DNA of 27,734 nucleotides from Rhodocollybia butyracea (GCA_015501585.1 JADNRY010000757.1:1-27734), one strand, 5' to 3'; counted from the stretch's first letter, positions 1 through 13,936 are shown. Program-made: numbers and translations. Notes: generated by a model from the letters alone, not told the origin.

Positions 1-654
1 CCCAAGCCGAAGCAGAGCGCCTAAAAATTCAGGAGCGCCGATGGGCTGAAGCTAGACGTGCTACAGAGGCCCTTCGAGCTGAGACTCTTCGAAAGATCGA
101 AGAGGCTAAAGAACGACAGGATGCGGAACGCCAGGAACGAGAAGAAGCTGCTAAACGTCAGCGGGAAAGGCAACAACGCCAGCAGCGATGGTCATTTGGT
201 CCGTGGACTATGGCGCGGGCTTTGGAGAGGTATAAAGTCTTGAGCGATGCTTTCGACACGAGTAAGTTCAGTGCTAACGATCCCTTATCGTTCGACCTCG
301 TGCCCTGGCCGGTCCTCACCTCTCCGGCAACGTTATCGGAAGAGGATATCGATTGGAACAACGTCGAGAAATTTTTCAACGCAATTCAGCCTACTATGCG
401 ACCGCAAGAATTTAAAGTGTTCGTTGAAAAGAGCCACCGAAGATTTCATCCAGATCGGTGGAGAGCGAGGGGATTGTTGAGAACGATAGCGAATGAGGCT
501 GAGAGAGGGTGTTTGGAAGTTGGTAAGTTGCCTTATGCTCGAGATGATTAGTTGCTGATAGCAATACGTTCCAGCTGCGACAACTGTTTCGCAAGCACTC
601 ACTCACCGTTATGGAGAGATATCACTGGTCGCTAATAATAGTTCGAAAATATGA
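1..654 (+). CDS. Coiled-coil protein with FHPDRW motif, 3' end (5'-partial)
   Basis: Only the C-terminal part is in the window; the reading frame is already open at base 3. Coding segments are 1-522 and 575-654, joined across a 52-nt GT-AG intron (523-574), with a TGA stop at 652-654. The first ~60 residues are a highly charged Arg/Glu/Gln/Ala helix of coiled-coil type, followed by WSFGPW and a globular tail. The tail carries KSHRRFHPDRWRARG and, after the intron, VSQALTHRYGEIS. An F-HPD-x-W patch inside a helix recalls the HPD loop of J-domains and the tail of NFKBIL1-like proteins. Similar Arg/Glu-rich proteins ending this way are, to my knowledge, common as 'hypothetical' in Agaricomycetes. 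Function cannot be assigned. A chaperone co-factor or nuclear scaffold role is only a guess. Confidence 0.75.
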
Positions 655-790
655 TATGTTGACAGTTTCTCAGAAGAGCGCGCGAGTGATGTCGATGAGG
701 TAGTGGATGAGATAGTGGCATCACAACTTGGAAACCATCCTTCACGATGACTACTAGTACTGTACTGGGAGTTATGCTGTGAATCCACAT

Positions 791-1879
791 ATGTACAAGC
801 TCAGTCCAGAAGAGTTTGCTTTCTTCAGCAGCCAGATTGGTATCATGGACGAAGAGGAGCTGAAGAACCATATCGTATCCGTAGTCAATCAGGCGTACGA
901 AGTATGTGCCATTACTCCATAAATAGTTTCGGTATTCATCTTCAATAGGTCTTCAAGTATCGCTGCGTTCGCGATTTTGGGTTCTTGAGGTGAACATTTC
1001 CGACGTATATTCACAGAAATTTCGATGACCAAAGGATCTACATAGAATGAACATGTCTCATTTACCTGCATATCCACAATTCCTAAGCTTAAGCCGTGAG
1101 CGGAAGGATGCCATTATGCTTGATATTGGTTGTTGCTGTAGGCGATCATCTCTTTTTACCTTTTTATCTTATCCGAGCCACTACTGGCGCAGTTGGGGTG
1201 GATGTTCGCAAGGCCATAGTGGACGGATTCCCTGCTCATAATGCTATCGCCTCAGATCTCCGTCCAGGTGAACTATTTTGCTGTGATGCTGAGAAGGTTT
1301 AATGAATGTTTTCTGTGTAGAATATTGGCAACTCGGCCACGCTCTCTTCCGCTCTACGCCGAAATCTCTTCCTGCTACATTTATCCCAGGTGACGCCTTC
1401 GATGATTCCTTCATCAGCTTGAGTGGTCCAGCCGAAGGGTCAGGAGATGTAGCATTAGCTACGGTACAAAAATCCTTGAACCCACTCAAAGGCAGTATCG
1501 CTGTAATTCATGCCGGGGCGTACGTCTTAAATGACTTCTTCTAACCATTCTGTCACTGAAACCGTGAAGTTTGTTTCATTTATTCGGTGAAGAAGCACAA
1601 CTCGAGTTAGCTCGTAAATTAGGCATGCTGCTTTCGTCTCAACCGGGTTCGATGATCTTGGGTGGACATCGGGGCTCAAATGTTGCTGAAACCGGCTTGA
1701 ACAATCTCCGGGGTGAAAATGTCTATTATCATAGCACAGAGAGCTGGAAATCGCTCTGGGATGGAATTGTATTTCCGCGAGACACGGTGAAAGTCGAATG
1801 CCAACTTCCTCCAAGGAGATCGGAGCCTGGGGAACCGATGCTACATAGATATCTCCTATGGTCTGTGACTCGCATATAG
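791..1879 (+). CDS. SAM-dependent methyltransferase domain protein
   Basis: Six exons: 791-901, 949-989, 1046-1137, 1193-1267, 1321-1519, 1570-1879 (275 codons plus TAG). All five introns are GT-AG, 47-56 nt, and splicing leaves one uninterrupted frame. The protein starts MYKLSPEEFAFF. It carries a motif-I nucleotide-binding loop, LDIGCCFGVDVRK (from about residue 76), then ASDLRPEYW for the acidic-loop region, and ends YLLWSVTRI. This layout matches a large Agaricomycete family of class-I methyltransferases often found near natural-product genes; the substrate is unknown. The start is uncertain. An ATG at 747 opens MTTSTVLG and would join this frame as ..SYAVNPHMYKLSPEE if one G were added to the GGG at 767-769. 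The true N-terminus may therefore be 747 (see the frameshift finding). Confidence 0.85.
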
Positions 1880-2121
1880 TACGTTGTATAATTACAATAG
1901 TCAAGTATCCAAGAAACCAAATGTGGCGAGTGTAATCTGAGCGCTTAAGTTGCATGGTACCAGCGTCAATTTCAGTCTGTGCTTGGCTCCAACTGTCACC
2001 AGCGTATCTTCAGTGCTGTTAGCGACGGTGGGCAAGTTTGCTCTTACGATCAGGCAAGACCTCTGAATAGCTTCTCAACTCTATCCGCTGACCCCTTGCT
2101 CTCGTAGAATATTTACTGTAT

Positions 2122-4165
2122 ATGTCGGCCAGTAATTCGAAACATGTTTCTGGAGGTTCCTTGCGAAGAACAAGATCTGCAGGAGATGACCCATCTTCCA
2201 TTAACATTGACGTCGCAAACTCCTCGTCTGAACCTCCACACATCTCTGGAGATAATGCGTCTTCATCGACAGTGATTACCATACCAAAGGAAATTAGTGA
2301 CGGTCCTCGTAGCGCTGGGCCAACTTTCAATATTTATGCGATTCCAGAAAGTCAAGAGAATGAAAATAACCCAGCGAATCCTTCGCTACCACGTACTCCG
2401 CCAGCTGTTATCCTGAATACCGCTCCTGCACCGCCCCCTCCACTTGTAACACAAACTAACACAATACCTACTCAACCTCCGCAGGGACCAGCTTTTTCAA
2501 CCAATCGTTCGACTATAACAAAACTGTTTCTGTTCTTTGGTTATGGCCCCGGTGCTTCCAGGACACGCAGAGTTTTGGTTTCATTCATCTGGACCATAGC
2601 TTGGGGTTTTGCTCAGGTATGCCTCCTTTTCCATCATGCGGTGTTGGTTTAAAATGCTCTACAGATGGTTGCTATTGTGGCAATCCTGGCATCTTCAGCA
2701 TCCAAGCCAAGTCCTACTGTATCAGGTGCCAACGAATGGACCGCATGTGATCGTCCACTTGGTCTTTGGTCGTGCTTTTGGCTCGTACGAATCATTATGT
2801 CGTTTGTACTGGGTTACTGGGGATGGACCCGAGACAAATCCGGGTAAGTGGCCACCTTTTCCATTGGAAGTTAGGCTTTTTGAAAACAATTTAGTCATAG
2901 CAGGACGCCACAGGATGCTGAGGCACGCCCAAACGAAAGGCCCCAAAACGCACCTGTAGGGCATCTAGCAAATCGGGAGCCTCCGGATCACGCACATTCC
3001 CGTCAATCCTCGTCCTCGTCTACCACTTCTCCGCAATCCCAGAGCACACATGTTCGTCACACCACAACGTTCAGAAGGTGAGGTGTGCTTTTAGGTTACC
3101 GTCGATTATCGCTGATAAGCACAAACAGATTGTCACTCTTTTCTTCATTTTTCAGTTTGACCTGGTTTTTGACTGCGCACATCTTGATCTATACATCATT
3201 GAAGACTTGTCGCTTCTCTTCCCCGCACATATGGTGGCTTGTATTCGGAATACTTTGTATAACCTACATAATGATACTCGAGGTAATACTTCTTGGTCTT
3301 GTCGTATTTCTCTTTGCACCGGTAATTTTGGTGTGTTCCTTTCATCTTACAACGCCCCTGAGTCTCAAGTTTCTTTGCAGCTGGTGTGGAATATATTCCT
3401 ACTCTGTATCGGCCGACATCCGTTGCAGAATCCGCATATGATTAAACCAGACATTGGAAAACTTCCCAAAAGTTTGGTTGACCGCATTCCTTTGGTCATG
3501 TACATCCCACCTCCCCCCGATGCACCTCCTAGAGAAGGCCCCATTCAAGTTCCAGAAAGTGTATATTCTTACCCACCCAAGCCACCCCTTAAAACACCAA
3601 ACAAAAAACGATTCAAGTTCATCAGATTCAAAAAGCCATCCAAGTCTGTTCAACAGTCAGCCGGTGGGAACGAAAGTGATAAAACGACTGAAACAGGGTC
3701 TTGGGAAAACAACTGGGCCACAGAGGGCTACCCGTTTGTTGTTTTAGAAGACAACCGTGCTGCTTGCGCTATCTGCTTGCTTGATTTCGAGGAACCCAAA
3801 CGGCTCAATCCTATATCCGGCACACAAGTAGACGAGGGAGCTTCTAAGCCGAAAGCTGAGGAAGTGACGACCCAAACAGTCGAGGTCATCTCAGAGGAAC
3901 AACGCGAACCCGAAGAACTTCAATTGGCCGATGCGGGAGAAGGGGCCCAGCCGCTTAGACTCCTTACTTGTGGACATGTCTTTCATGTAGGTGTCTGCGT
4001 CTAGGTTCTAAAATATCTTGAACATTGACCCGTTGTCTCCTATGTCAGAAAACTTGTTTAGACCCGTGGTTAACTGATGTTTCTGGCCGATGCCCTGTTT
4101 GTCAGAGGGCAGTGGAGATACCAGAATCTGGAAAGAAGAAAAAGGGAAGACAGAGACAGGGTTGA
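2122..4165 (+). CDS. Multi-pass membrane RING-H2 protein, probable E3 ubiquitin ligase
   Basis: Six exons: 2122-2616, 2665-2843, 2904-3077, 3129-3330, 3381-3986, 4049-4165, giving 590 residues in a clean frame. The N-terminal ~145 residues are Ser/Pro-rich and disordered. Hydrophobic segments follow: one spanning the exon 1/2 junction, one around LGLWSCFWLVRIIMSFVLGY, and two or three in exons 4-5 (residues ~290-370). A cytosolic tail comes next, with a Pro-rich stretch, a basic stretch and a RING-H2 domain. The ligands are C479-x2-C482, then CGHVFHKTC (C547, His, His, Cys), then CPVC near the end. Known biology: such proteins recruit E2 enzymes for membrane-protein ubiquitination. The loop between the second and third ligands is unusually long (64 residues) and rich in Glu. 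Intron 2 ends TAG-CAG, so it can splice with or without one extra codon. The lysine-rich C-terminus could bind membrane or act as an NLS. Confidence 0.9.
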
Positions 4166-5175
4166 CCAAGCTGAGCTTGACAGACAATTTGCGTCATGTA
4201 CACTATTGCTTTTGCTTTCCCTACAGTATTATACAGCAGTAATAGAGATCTAACTTGTATTGTACTGATGTAACTTTTAACAATAATCTTGTCCAGATGT
4301 GTAACAATATTGTCTAGTTTTATATCATAGAAGAACGATTTAGTCTACATGTTGAAGGCCTGAGTACATCTGAAAGTCAAGGGCAGGTGCTGGGTAAAAT
4401 GGAATTGCGATCGTATAACAACGGACGTGTACAGCAGAACACGAAAAAAAAAATCTCGTTACCTTACAATTGCGCACAATTCTGCTCTTTTCAAAGAAGT
4501 CAAGACTGAGTACTAAATGGTGGGAGTCTTCACCACTGGCCGAAGAAAAGTAAAGCTGGATAGCCTGGAGTGCTCTTGCATGATACGACTTATTTCATGG
4601 TGTCTGGCTCCGCATGATAATAGTATGCTATGGATAGCCTCCATTAGGCCAATGATACCGAGAAGGTCAAGTGAGCATCAGAAAATCGAAGGTGGCTAAC
4701 TGAAAACGTGGGTTCTGAATCTGCATAGGTCCAGTCCAGGCAAAGCTGGAAATGAGGAAATAAGCACCGATTGGCAGATACATATATAAAGCACAAATGA
4801 TTCAGAGAGAAGATGAAGAACATTCTTCATTCGAAAACGTCTCAAAGACTTCGCGTCGAAGAACAAAAAGCAAAGATACTCGAAATTTTCATCCATACGG
4901 AACAAACAGAGGAATCCTGAGCTTACTGTACACAGGAATATCCGCCAAACAAACGTTTCAGATGCAGTGTTGGACGGTGGGTGCCGACTGTCAGCTGTTG
5001 AGCAGAATTGTGGTACCTTCGGCGAACGTTCAACGCTGTTGAACGCAAAACCAGTTCCAAGCATGGAAGAAGCAAAAGCAAAAGTGACTCATTTGCAACC
5101 GCACTCGCGCGCAATTCACGTTGTTTGGCACAAGCTTGTGAACCAAACAACGCGTCTTTGCTCCTCCGTTTACGG
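4166..5175. other. Intergenic region between RING gene and ASK1
   Basis: About 1 kb without a gene I can support. It holds the RING gene 3' region, which is AT-rich with several TTAACAATA-type stretches, and an A-run near 4443-4452. There is a TATA-like ATATATAAA near 4783 and a short perfect inverted repeat, CGTTCAA-5 nt-TTGAACG, at 5027-5045. Open frames here up to ~120 codons have no recognisable domains, and some are merely upstream extensions of the ASK1 first exon. Confidence 0.5.
5150..5155. promoter_or_regulatory. MCB-type element (ACGCGT) before ASK1
   Basis: A perfect ACGCGT hexamer ends 20 nt before the chosen ASK1 ATG. In fungi this MluI cell-cycle box is bound by MBF and drives G1/S transcription. 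A kinetochore gene is a sensible target, but at this distance the site may lie in the 5' UTR. It is a single short match. Confidence 0.4.
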
Positions 5176-7243
5176 ATGCCAGATAACCGGAAGCCTGTTT
5201 CTCCAAATCCACCACGATGGACGCCGCAAAATCCAGAGACTATGCAACTTCCAGGCGTAGATTCTTCGGCTTCACCGCAGGATCAGATTGAACAGATTGA
5301 ACAACAAATCACCTTGAAACTTCAAGTAAAAACCTCTCCAATTTCCGACGAGACTCTTGCTTATTTATCTGGCAGAACATCGACGAAAACTTTTCCAAGA
5401 TTCACAATGTTTTATCAACCCGTATTTTACCTGCTGTCAAAAGGTTTGCAGTAGGAACTGAACCGGTTAGGGAGGCAGCAAAAGTGAGTCCTAAATATTC
5501 TCTGTACCGGCCACAATCTAATCATAATAGTTTTGGGTTTCATTCTACGAACAAGCTGCCCAGATTAGAATACCAACCTATGAAGATTACGCGACTGTGA
5601 ACGAATCGTCATCCGAGCAACAAGAATCTGCCGGTACCTCACAGACCGAGATGGAATCCTCTGCAGCCGATGATTATAATGAGCACGATCACAGCATCGC
5701 ATCCACAGAGAGCTCTTTTGCTCCTGGAAAAGCGGCATTTTCCTCTACCCCAGCCGCTGATCGACTTGCGCACGCGTTACATCCAAGCGACGAGCCGTCT
5801 TGGTCTGCGTCTTTGGAGTCTCCTCTCGTCAGACTTGACAGAGAAATCAAAAACTTTTCTCAAGATGCTGTTGAGACCGAGTCCAGCTTCGCACCTACGC
5901 CTACCAGATATAGACACGAAGAACGCAGTCAGCGTTCGATCGATAAAGGGAAATCGCGAGAGCAGCCGGAGCCTCTTTTACGAAACCTTCTTCGTCAAAA
6001 TGTCTCCACATCTGCACCAACAACTGCACCTTCCGTCTCCGTCTCGCCGCTTCGCCCCAGAACCAAAGGTAAAACACCTATTCTCAAGGATATGAATCCG
6101 TTCCTACCACCGGGAGCTCAGCCATCGAAATGGAACGGCATAGTCGATCTCAGAGATGCATCTACAATGACCCCACAGCATTCCAAACGATTTAGGGAGC
6201 CAGCTTCTTACAAGAAATTTGCGTCACCTGAGAAGGCGACAGACGATGATGATGATTCCGACGATTCTTGGGATGGCTTGCCGCCTGGTATGTCTCCTCC
6301 GGTATTATTGTCTCCCGCTCGACCAATCAAGTTTAAACTTGGCCAAACTCCAAAAAAGGCTGCTGCCGCGCGTATCACCAAAGACATTGTCGCCGATATC
6401 CAGGGTCGTGCTGGAGGCACGAAGCCTGCCCGAGGTCTTTTTCCGAGCGCTGGAGAGTCTGATTCGAGTAGCTCCATGCCTAGTCCACCCTCGTTGTCGC
6501 GGTACAATCTCAGCGCGAGTACTGGCACCGATTCCAGTCTAGAGAGCATGATGCGGCAGGTTGGGCTCCGGGATCCAATTCCTGGGCAGCCATCGAGGTA
6601 TGATGGACGCTACGACTATTCGATTACGAGAGAATCGTTACCGCTGCCGCGGCTCTCTGCGAATCTTGGCTCATCAAGTCTCACTCCTAACGCAATAAAG
6701 ATCAACGAGGACGAATTCCTCACACCCACGGCCCAACAGTTCCAAAACGATTACTACGACGACGATGATGATGACGATGACGACGTGATCAACAACACCG
6801 CTCACCCCTCCGCTGCCTTCCTCATGGCTTCTCAAAGTCGACGTCCCCTCGGCGAAGAGGACGACTCTTTCGATGATGATGATTCCATGGTCGAAGGTGA
6901 TGAGCCGTTCAACCAAAACGACCTCATTGCTGCTAGTGCGGGAGACCCGAACATATTGATCCCTGTTCATCCTTTTGCACGAGGAGTATCGATTGAAGAT
7001 GATTCCTTTGACGACTCATTTGACAATGATGTTGGGCAGATGAATCCTGATGGGATGGGGATGATGTCAGAGGAGACATTGTTTGGCGTTCCCCCCGCCC
7101 AGAGGGAGCAGAGGATTGGCATGAGTACCGGGCGCCAGTTAATGATGCACGGCGGTGACCTACTTGATACGGAGCAGTTGACCGATGACATTGGGAAGGC
7201 GGCGGAGACTCCAACACCAGCTGTGTGGAATCGCAGAGGTTGA
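5176..7243 (+). CDS. ASK1: DASH complex subunit Ask1
   Basis: Three exons: 5176-5325, 5376-5483 and 5531-7243, with two phase-0 GT-AG introns of 50 and 47 nt; 656 residues. The N-terminal Ask1 domain (residues ~25-105) reads IEQIEQQITLKLQ, then NIDENFSKIHNVLSTRILP, then EPVREAAKFWVSFYEQAA. In the DASH/Dam1 ring on kinetochore microtubules, Ask1 couples chromosomes to depolymerising ends and is a Cdk1 substrate. The rest is long and disordered. It has a duplicated TESSFAP motif (~145-151 and ~202-208), many SP/TP sites, an unbroken Asp run near residue 495 encoded by GAC/GAT repeats, and repeated SFDD acidic motifs. A C-terminal ETLFGVPP follows. The start was chosen because MPDNRKPVSPNPPRW begins the conserved region; the frame stays open 56 codons further upstream but looks non-coding. 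The tail is longer than yeast Ask1 (292 aa), as is common in basidiomycetes. Confidence 0.95.
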
Positions 7244-7812
7244 TATTTTAACCTGCGCTGTCCCTTTGTCCCTTAAAGCGGCTGTATGATTTTCGATCTT
7301 CGCTTCAGCTTGTCTTCTTTTCTCAAGCACAGAATAGATAGGGATGAATACTTACTTTGTCTGCTGCTGCACGGACATTACCACACATACTGCCGACCAG
7401 TGCAAAATCTGGCAGAGAGCTCGCGCTCGCCCTGCTCCTCCGGGAGCTCAATGATGATGGCAGGAATAACACATAATGGACAGGGATTTCTTACTATAGT
7501 ACTCAATAGTTGTATTCTCGCTACTGTACGCTCTGGCGCAAAGGCGAATAAATCTGTAATTAAAAAAAATTAAAATAAAAGAACACGCGGAGTCTGGCAT
7601 TATTGCTTGTGGGAGTGAAAAGTCTGGGCAGGTTCCGCATGGACGGAATATCAAGAGTAAGGAACATTTGACAGTACGTTGAGTGGTCAGTAAGTACAGC
7701 TTTGCCTCCGTGTGAATATCTGTCGGCTCTCATTGAGGAAATTTATCTCTCTACAAGCTCTATGTTTATGAAACGCATTGTGAGCTTCTAGAGCGCCCAG
7801 CCAAATCCAGCC
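7244..7812. other. Intergenic region between ASK1 and F-box gene
   Basis: Contains the ASK1 3' region, with an AATAAA at about 7548 followed by a purine/T-rich stretch (7560-7580) that could serve as a polyadenylation region, and the short promoter of the F-box gene. Two GAGCTC sites (near 7420 and 7445) bracket a small GC-rich stem-like segment. I see no supported gene. Confidence 0.45.
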
Positions 7813-8659
7813 ATGGCTTGCAAGCTTATCGAACTGCCAACAGAACTGATCCTGAAGATTGTAGTAAGTATGGCTTGCCAGACGGACTCTCTTTCGACAT
7901 CTTAAATCTCCTTTTGCTGTTAGGACACTAGTATAAGTAGATTCAAGGCTTGCAGACGTCTTAGAGTCACCTGCAGTGCGCTCAAACTCATTATTGATCC
8001 TCTGTATTTCTACGAGCTGCATATCGGAACTCAAAGGTCGCCTTCCAAAAACTTCGTTATCTGAAGTCTTACCGAGGCCTTCGAAGCTTCACTCTAAATT
8101 GCGCTCGCTGGGAACATACCGATGTTGGAAACCAGGCCACCGAAACATCGTTCAGTGCCCTTCGGAATCATGTTGCATCTCTCCGGCAATGTACTATCGA
8201 GGTCATCAACGAAAGCATTATCCCTATCGATGCCCATTACCTCAGCGGATTTCTTCTACTCACAGTAACGCTAATCATTTGGCTGTCTAGAGAGGAGTAT
8301 CATGGTCTGTTGGATCTAGTGTTCCTAGAAGCGACTTTGGTGAGTATTTGATTCTTTTCTTTTGTTGGATACTGTAATTTGGGATGTTTGTATAGGATGC
8401 GTTACTGCTAGCTATCGACAACTTACGAGACCTCATCATAAAAGTTCCAGAGCTCACGTTAGAGCATGCAAGATTCGGTCACATAAGAGAGAGATGGCTT
8501 CCTTGGACAGTATACGTGAAACAATTATTTTCAGACTACCAATCTAGTCGCATTCTCCAAAACCGGTCGCTGTCAGTCCATGTGTACATAGAGACCGCCT
8601 ACTTGAAGACTTATGTTCTATACAGTTATTGCTATGAACAATCTCTACTAACGGACTGA
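7813..8659 (+). CDS. F-box protein (one apparent frameshift)
   Basis: Exons 7813-7863, 7924-8339 and 8396-8659, with GT-AG introns of 60 and 56 nt. It begins MACKLIELPTELILKIV, the LP-x-EL start of an F-box, and continues after the intron with SRFKACRRLRVTCSALK, then PLYFYELHIGTQR. F-box proteins bind Skp1 in SCF ubiquitin ligases and select substrates through the C-terminal region. Here that region is ~200 residues with leucine-rich patches such as LLLAIDNLRDLIIKVPELTL. The frame stops at 8062-8064, but the next frame continues without a gap as VAFQKLRYLKSYRGLRSFTL. One extra G in the GG of CAAAGG (~8037) would restore it. No intron can bridge this. Either the base was lost in the consensus or the gene is recently broken. 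The last 12 bases overlap the end of DUS2 on the other strand. Confidence 0.7.
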
Positions 8660-10092
8660 TAACGGAGGAGTATGTGTCGGCGTCATAGGATCCTGGCCAG
8701 ATATGAGTGTTGGAAGAGTTCTCGGAAAATCGGCAACAAATGGTGCATCGGAACCTGGCGGATGAGGGTTCTGCGTCCCAGTAGGTGTTTCGTACTTGTT
8801 GCCTGAACCTTGTTCGACCACCTTCGAAAGTAAAGAGTCCTCGGATACTGTTGCTTCTATATTCAAATCCTGTGAGAAGAGCTCCAGCTCATTAACCTTG
8901 GTCTCCCTCAACTCAATTGAGTGTGCAATCTCCCTAAAGTCCTCGTCTCCAGTCCAACCACCCGCGATTTCAGCCACATCATCGAACGATTTAGCTTTTA
9001 CCACAAATTCGCGTATCCGCCTGTCTTCTGCTTTCCCGTTCACCTTCGTATGGGGACTCTTGAACTGGGATAGACAGAATTTCGTGAGACTCCAATGATT
9101 GTCGAGATACCTCGACAGACGGAGGTATGAAGGAACAAGAGTTTCATGAACGTCAGTGAGGGGTGTTTTCGAAAAACAGGAAGGATTGGATTCGGCTGCC
9201 CGAGCGATCATAACAGAATGTGCGCCTGTAACTTGACGAACACGTTCTGCATCTTCGGCACCGAGACAGTCTCCGTTCTCGATTACGGCGATATCTTTGC
9301 CCATTCCTTTAACAAAATCAACAATCTCCCTCAACCGTTCAATCATTGCTTTATCCCTGTCCCTCATGTTTCTCGTACGACAATGGACGGTGAGAGCGCT
9401 GACTCCAGTGTTGACAATTCGCTCGACGAGTTTGAGGGTATCCTCCTGGGATGGAAGTAGTCGGATTTTTGCTGTCACCGTGATTTCTGGAGGCATGGCT
9501 TGTCGAAGAGCAGTGAGGATGGAACAAAGGAGATCTGGGTTCGTCAGCAACGCTGCTCCCATTCCGGCGTGAGTTGAAAACGGCTTTGGGCATCCACAGT
9601 TGAGGTCAAAGCCTGACACATCCTGCATGACCTTCTTTGCAGCTTGAACCGCCAGGTCAGGATCTGCGGAACCGATTTGGTATATTAGAAAAGGCTTTTC
9701 GATAGGATGCGTTGTCCAGATGGCGCGGGATGTGCCGTTATAAGAGACAACGCCAGTAACAGCTAATTTCAGCATCAGAAAAGCTTTTTATCGTCTACTG
9801 TAGCCACTGCACTCACGATCGACGACTCTCTCAGAGTGTAAGATTGCTTTGTCGATAAGTTCTGGAGCCCATACGAGCGAGGCTCCGTGCTTTAGGGCAA
9901 ATAATCGAGTTGGAACTGGTATTTAAGACTGTTGAGATTAAGAATATATCACTGATTATACCACATACGAGCGCCAGAACGAACCATAGGAGCGAGAAAC
10001 ACTCCATTCTTGAAGCTCTCTGAGTCGAGATGGCTGATTTTGACCCTTTTTGCACTACGAGGGGGAGATTCAGAGTGAGAGCGCCGAGCCAT
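8648..10092 (-). CDS. DUS2: tRNA-dihydrouridine(20) synthase, Dus2/Smm1 family
   Basis: Three exons on the minus strand: 10092-9969, 9915-9817, 9762-8648; introns of 53 and 54 nt; 445 residues with no break. The enzyme reduces uridine 20 in the D-loop of cytoplasmic tRNAs using FMN and NADPH. Visible family features are FLAPMVRSGALPTRL at the FMN-binding start, YNGTSRAIWTTHPIEKP, IYQIGSADP, NCGCPK with the catalytic Cys (C132), KIRLLPSQEDT, VHCRTRNMRDRD, IENGDC and MIARAAESNPSCF. The N-terminus is a short basic, Ser/Pro-rich extension. The C-terminal ~60 residues are Pro/Thr-rich and probably disordered. The start is the first ATG in frame and precedes the conserved core by ~30 residues. It is divergently transcribed from the beta-galactosidase gene with 308 bp between ATGs. 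Confidence 0.95.
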
Positions 10093-10400
10093 AATTTGGG
10101 GCAAGTTTGTGAAGACTTTACTTCGATGAGCACGCAAAATGTGCATGACAACGGATACCAGCGTCTATTACTATTAGTATCCAAATGGATATCGGACCGT
10201 ACGGCCGAGGGGTAAGGTATTCGTCCAAGAGATGGTATTATTATACGAGCCGCAAGGGAGGGTTTCGCCGTGTAGATAGAATCAGAAGTTTACGGTCACA
10301 AGGTGACTACCTTACCGACTGTCAGCCGACTTTGCCAACACTGTTCAAAAGAGAACGGATCGTCAATCAAACTTCAGGCGCCCCCAGTCTGCCACTCACC
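10093..10400. promoter_or_regulatory. Divergent promoter region DUS2 / beta-galactosidase
   Basis: 308 bp separate the two start codons and must contain both promoters. The sequence is mixed in composition, with CGCCGTGTAG and CCGTACGGCCG patches; GTACGGCC near 10199 lies inside a small palindromic CGTACG. I see no clear galactose-regulator site. Confidence 0.4.
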
Positions 10401-13679
<3,279 letters not shown>

Positions 13680-13712
13680 GATGTAAAATACACCTTTGGA
13701 TTTATGTACGCG

Positions 13713-13936
13713 ACATATTGTCAAACTTCTCCTGCCAACCTTCTCTCAATAACCTTCACAAAAGCATTCAAGCTCTTTCTTCGTTAGATTGTGACACTTT
13801 TTAGCAGTGGTTCCCCCATTCAGTCAGAGATGAATATTACATATCACCGAACTTCTACTTTTCTACCTGCCCAATCCTCTCTTAATCTAGCCTCCACAAA
13901 GGCATCCAGATCTTTCGCTTTTTGTACCGCGACATT
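13713..13936. repeat. Imperfect tandem duplication of the RRP45 3' end
   Basis: Two ~85-100 bp copies, at about 13713-13797 and 13839-13936, share ACATAT, AACTTCT, CCTGCC, TCTCT-AAT and CACAAA-GCAT-CA in the same order. The second copy is the end of the RRP45 coding sequence. Read on the minus strand, the first copy gives KSLNAFVKVIERRLAGEV followed by a stop, against KDLDAFVEARLREDWAGRK in the gene. It is a diverged, untranslated fragment lying between the RRP45 stop and the beta-galactosidase stop. Confidence 0.6.

Noticed and set aside
3078..3380. Continuous plus-strand frame from 3078 into exon 5 of the RING gene
   Set aside because: It replaces the conserved membrane helices by intron translation. 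The spliced model with introns at 3078-3128 and 3331-3380 gives proper helices and phases.
4696..5064. 122-codon minus-strand open frame upstream of ASK1
   Set aside because: Cys/Phe/Ser-rich translation without any family resemblance, overlapping the presumed ASK1 promoter on the other strand.
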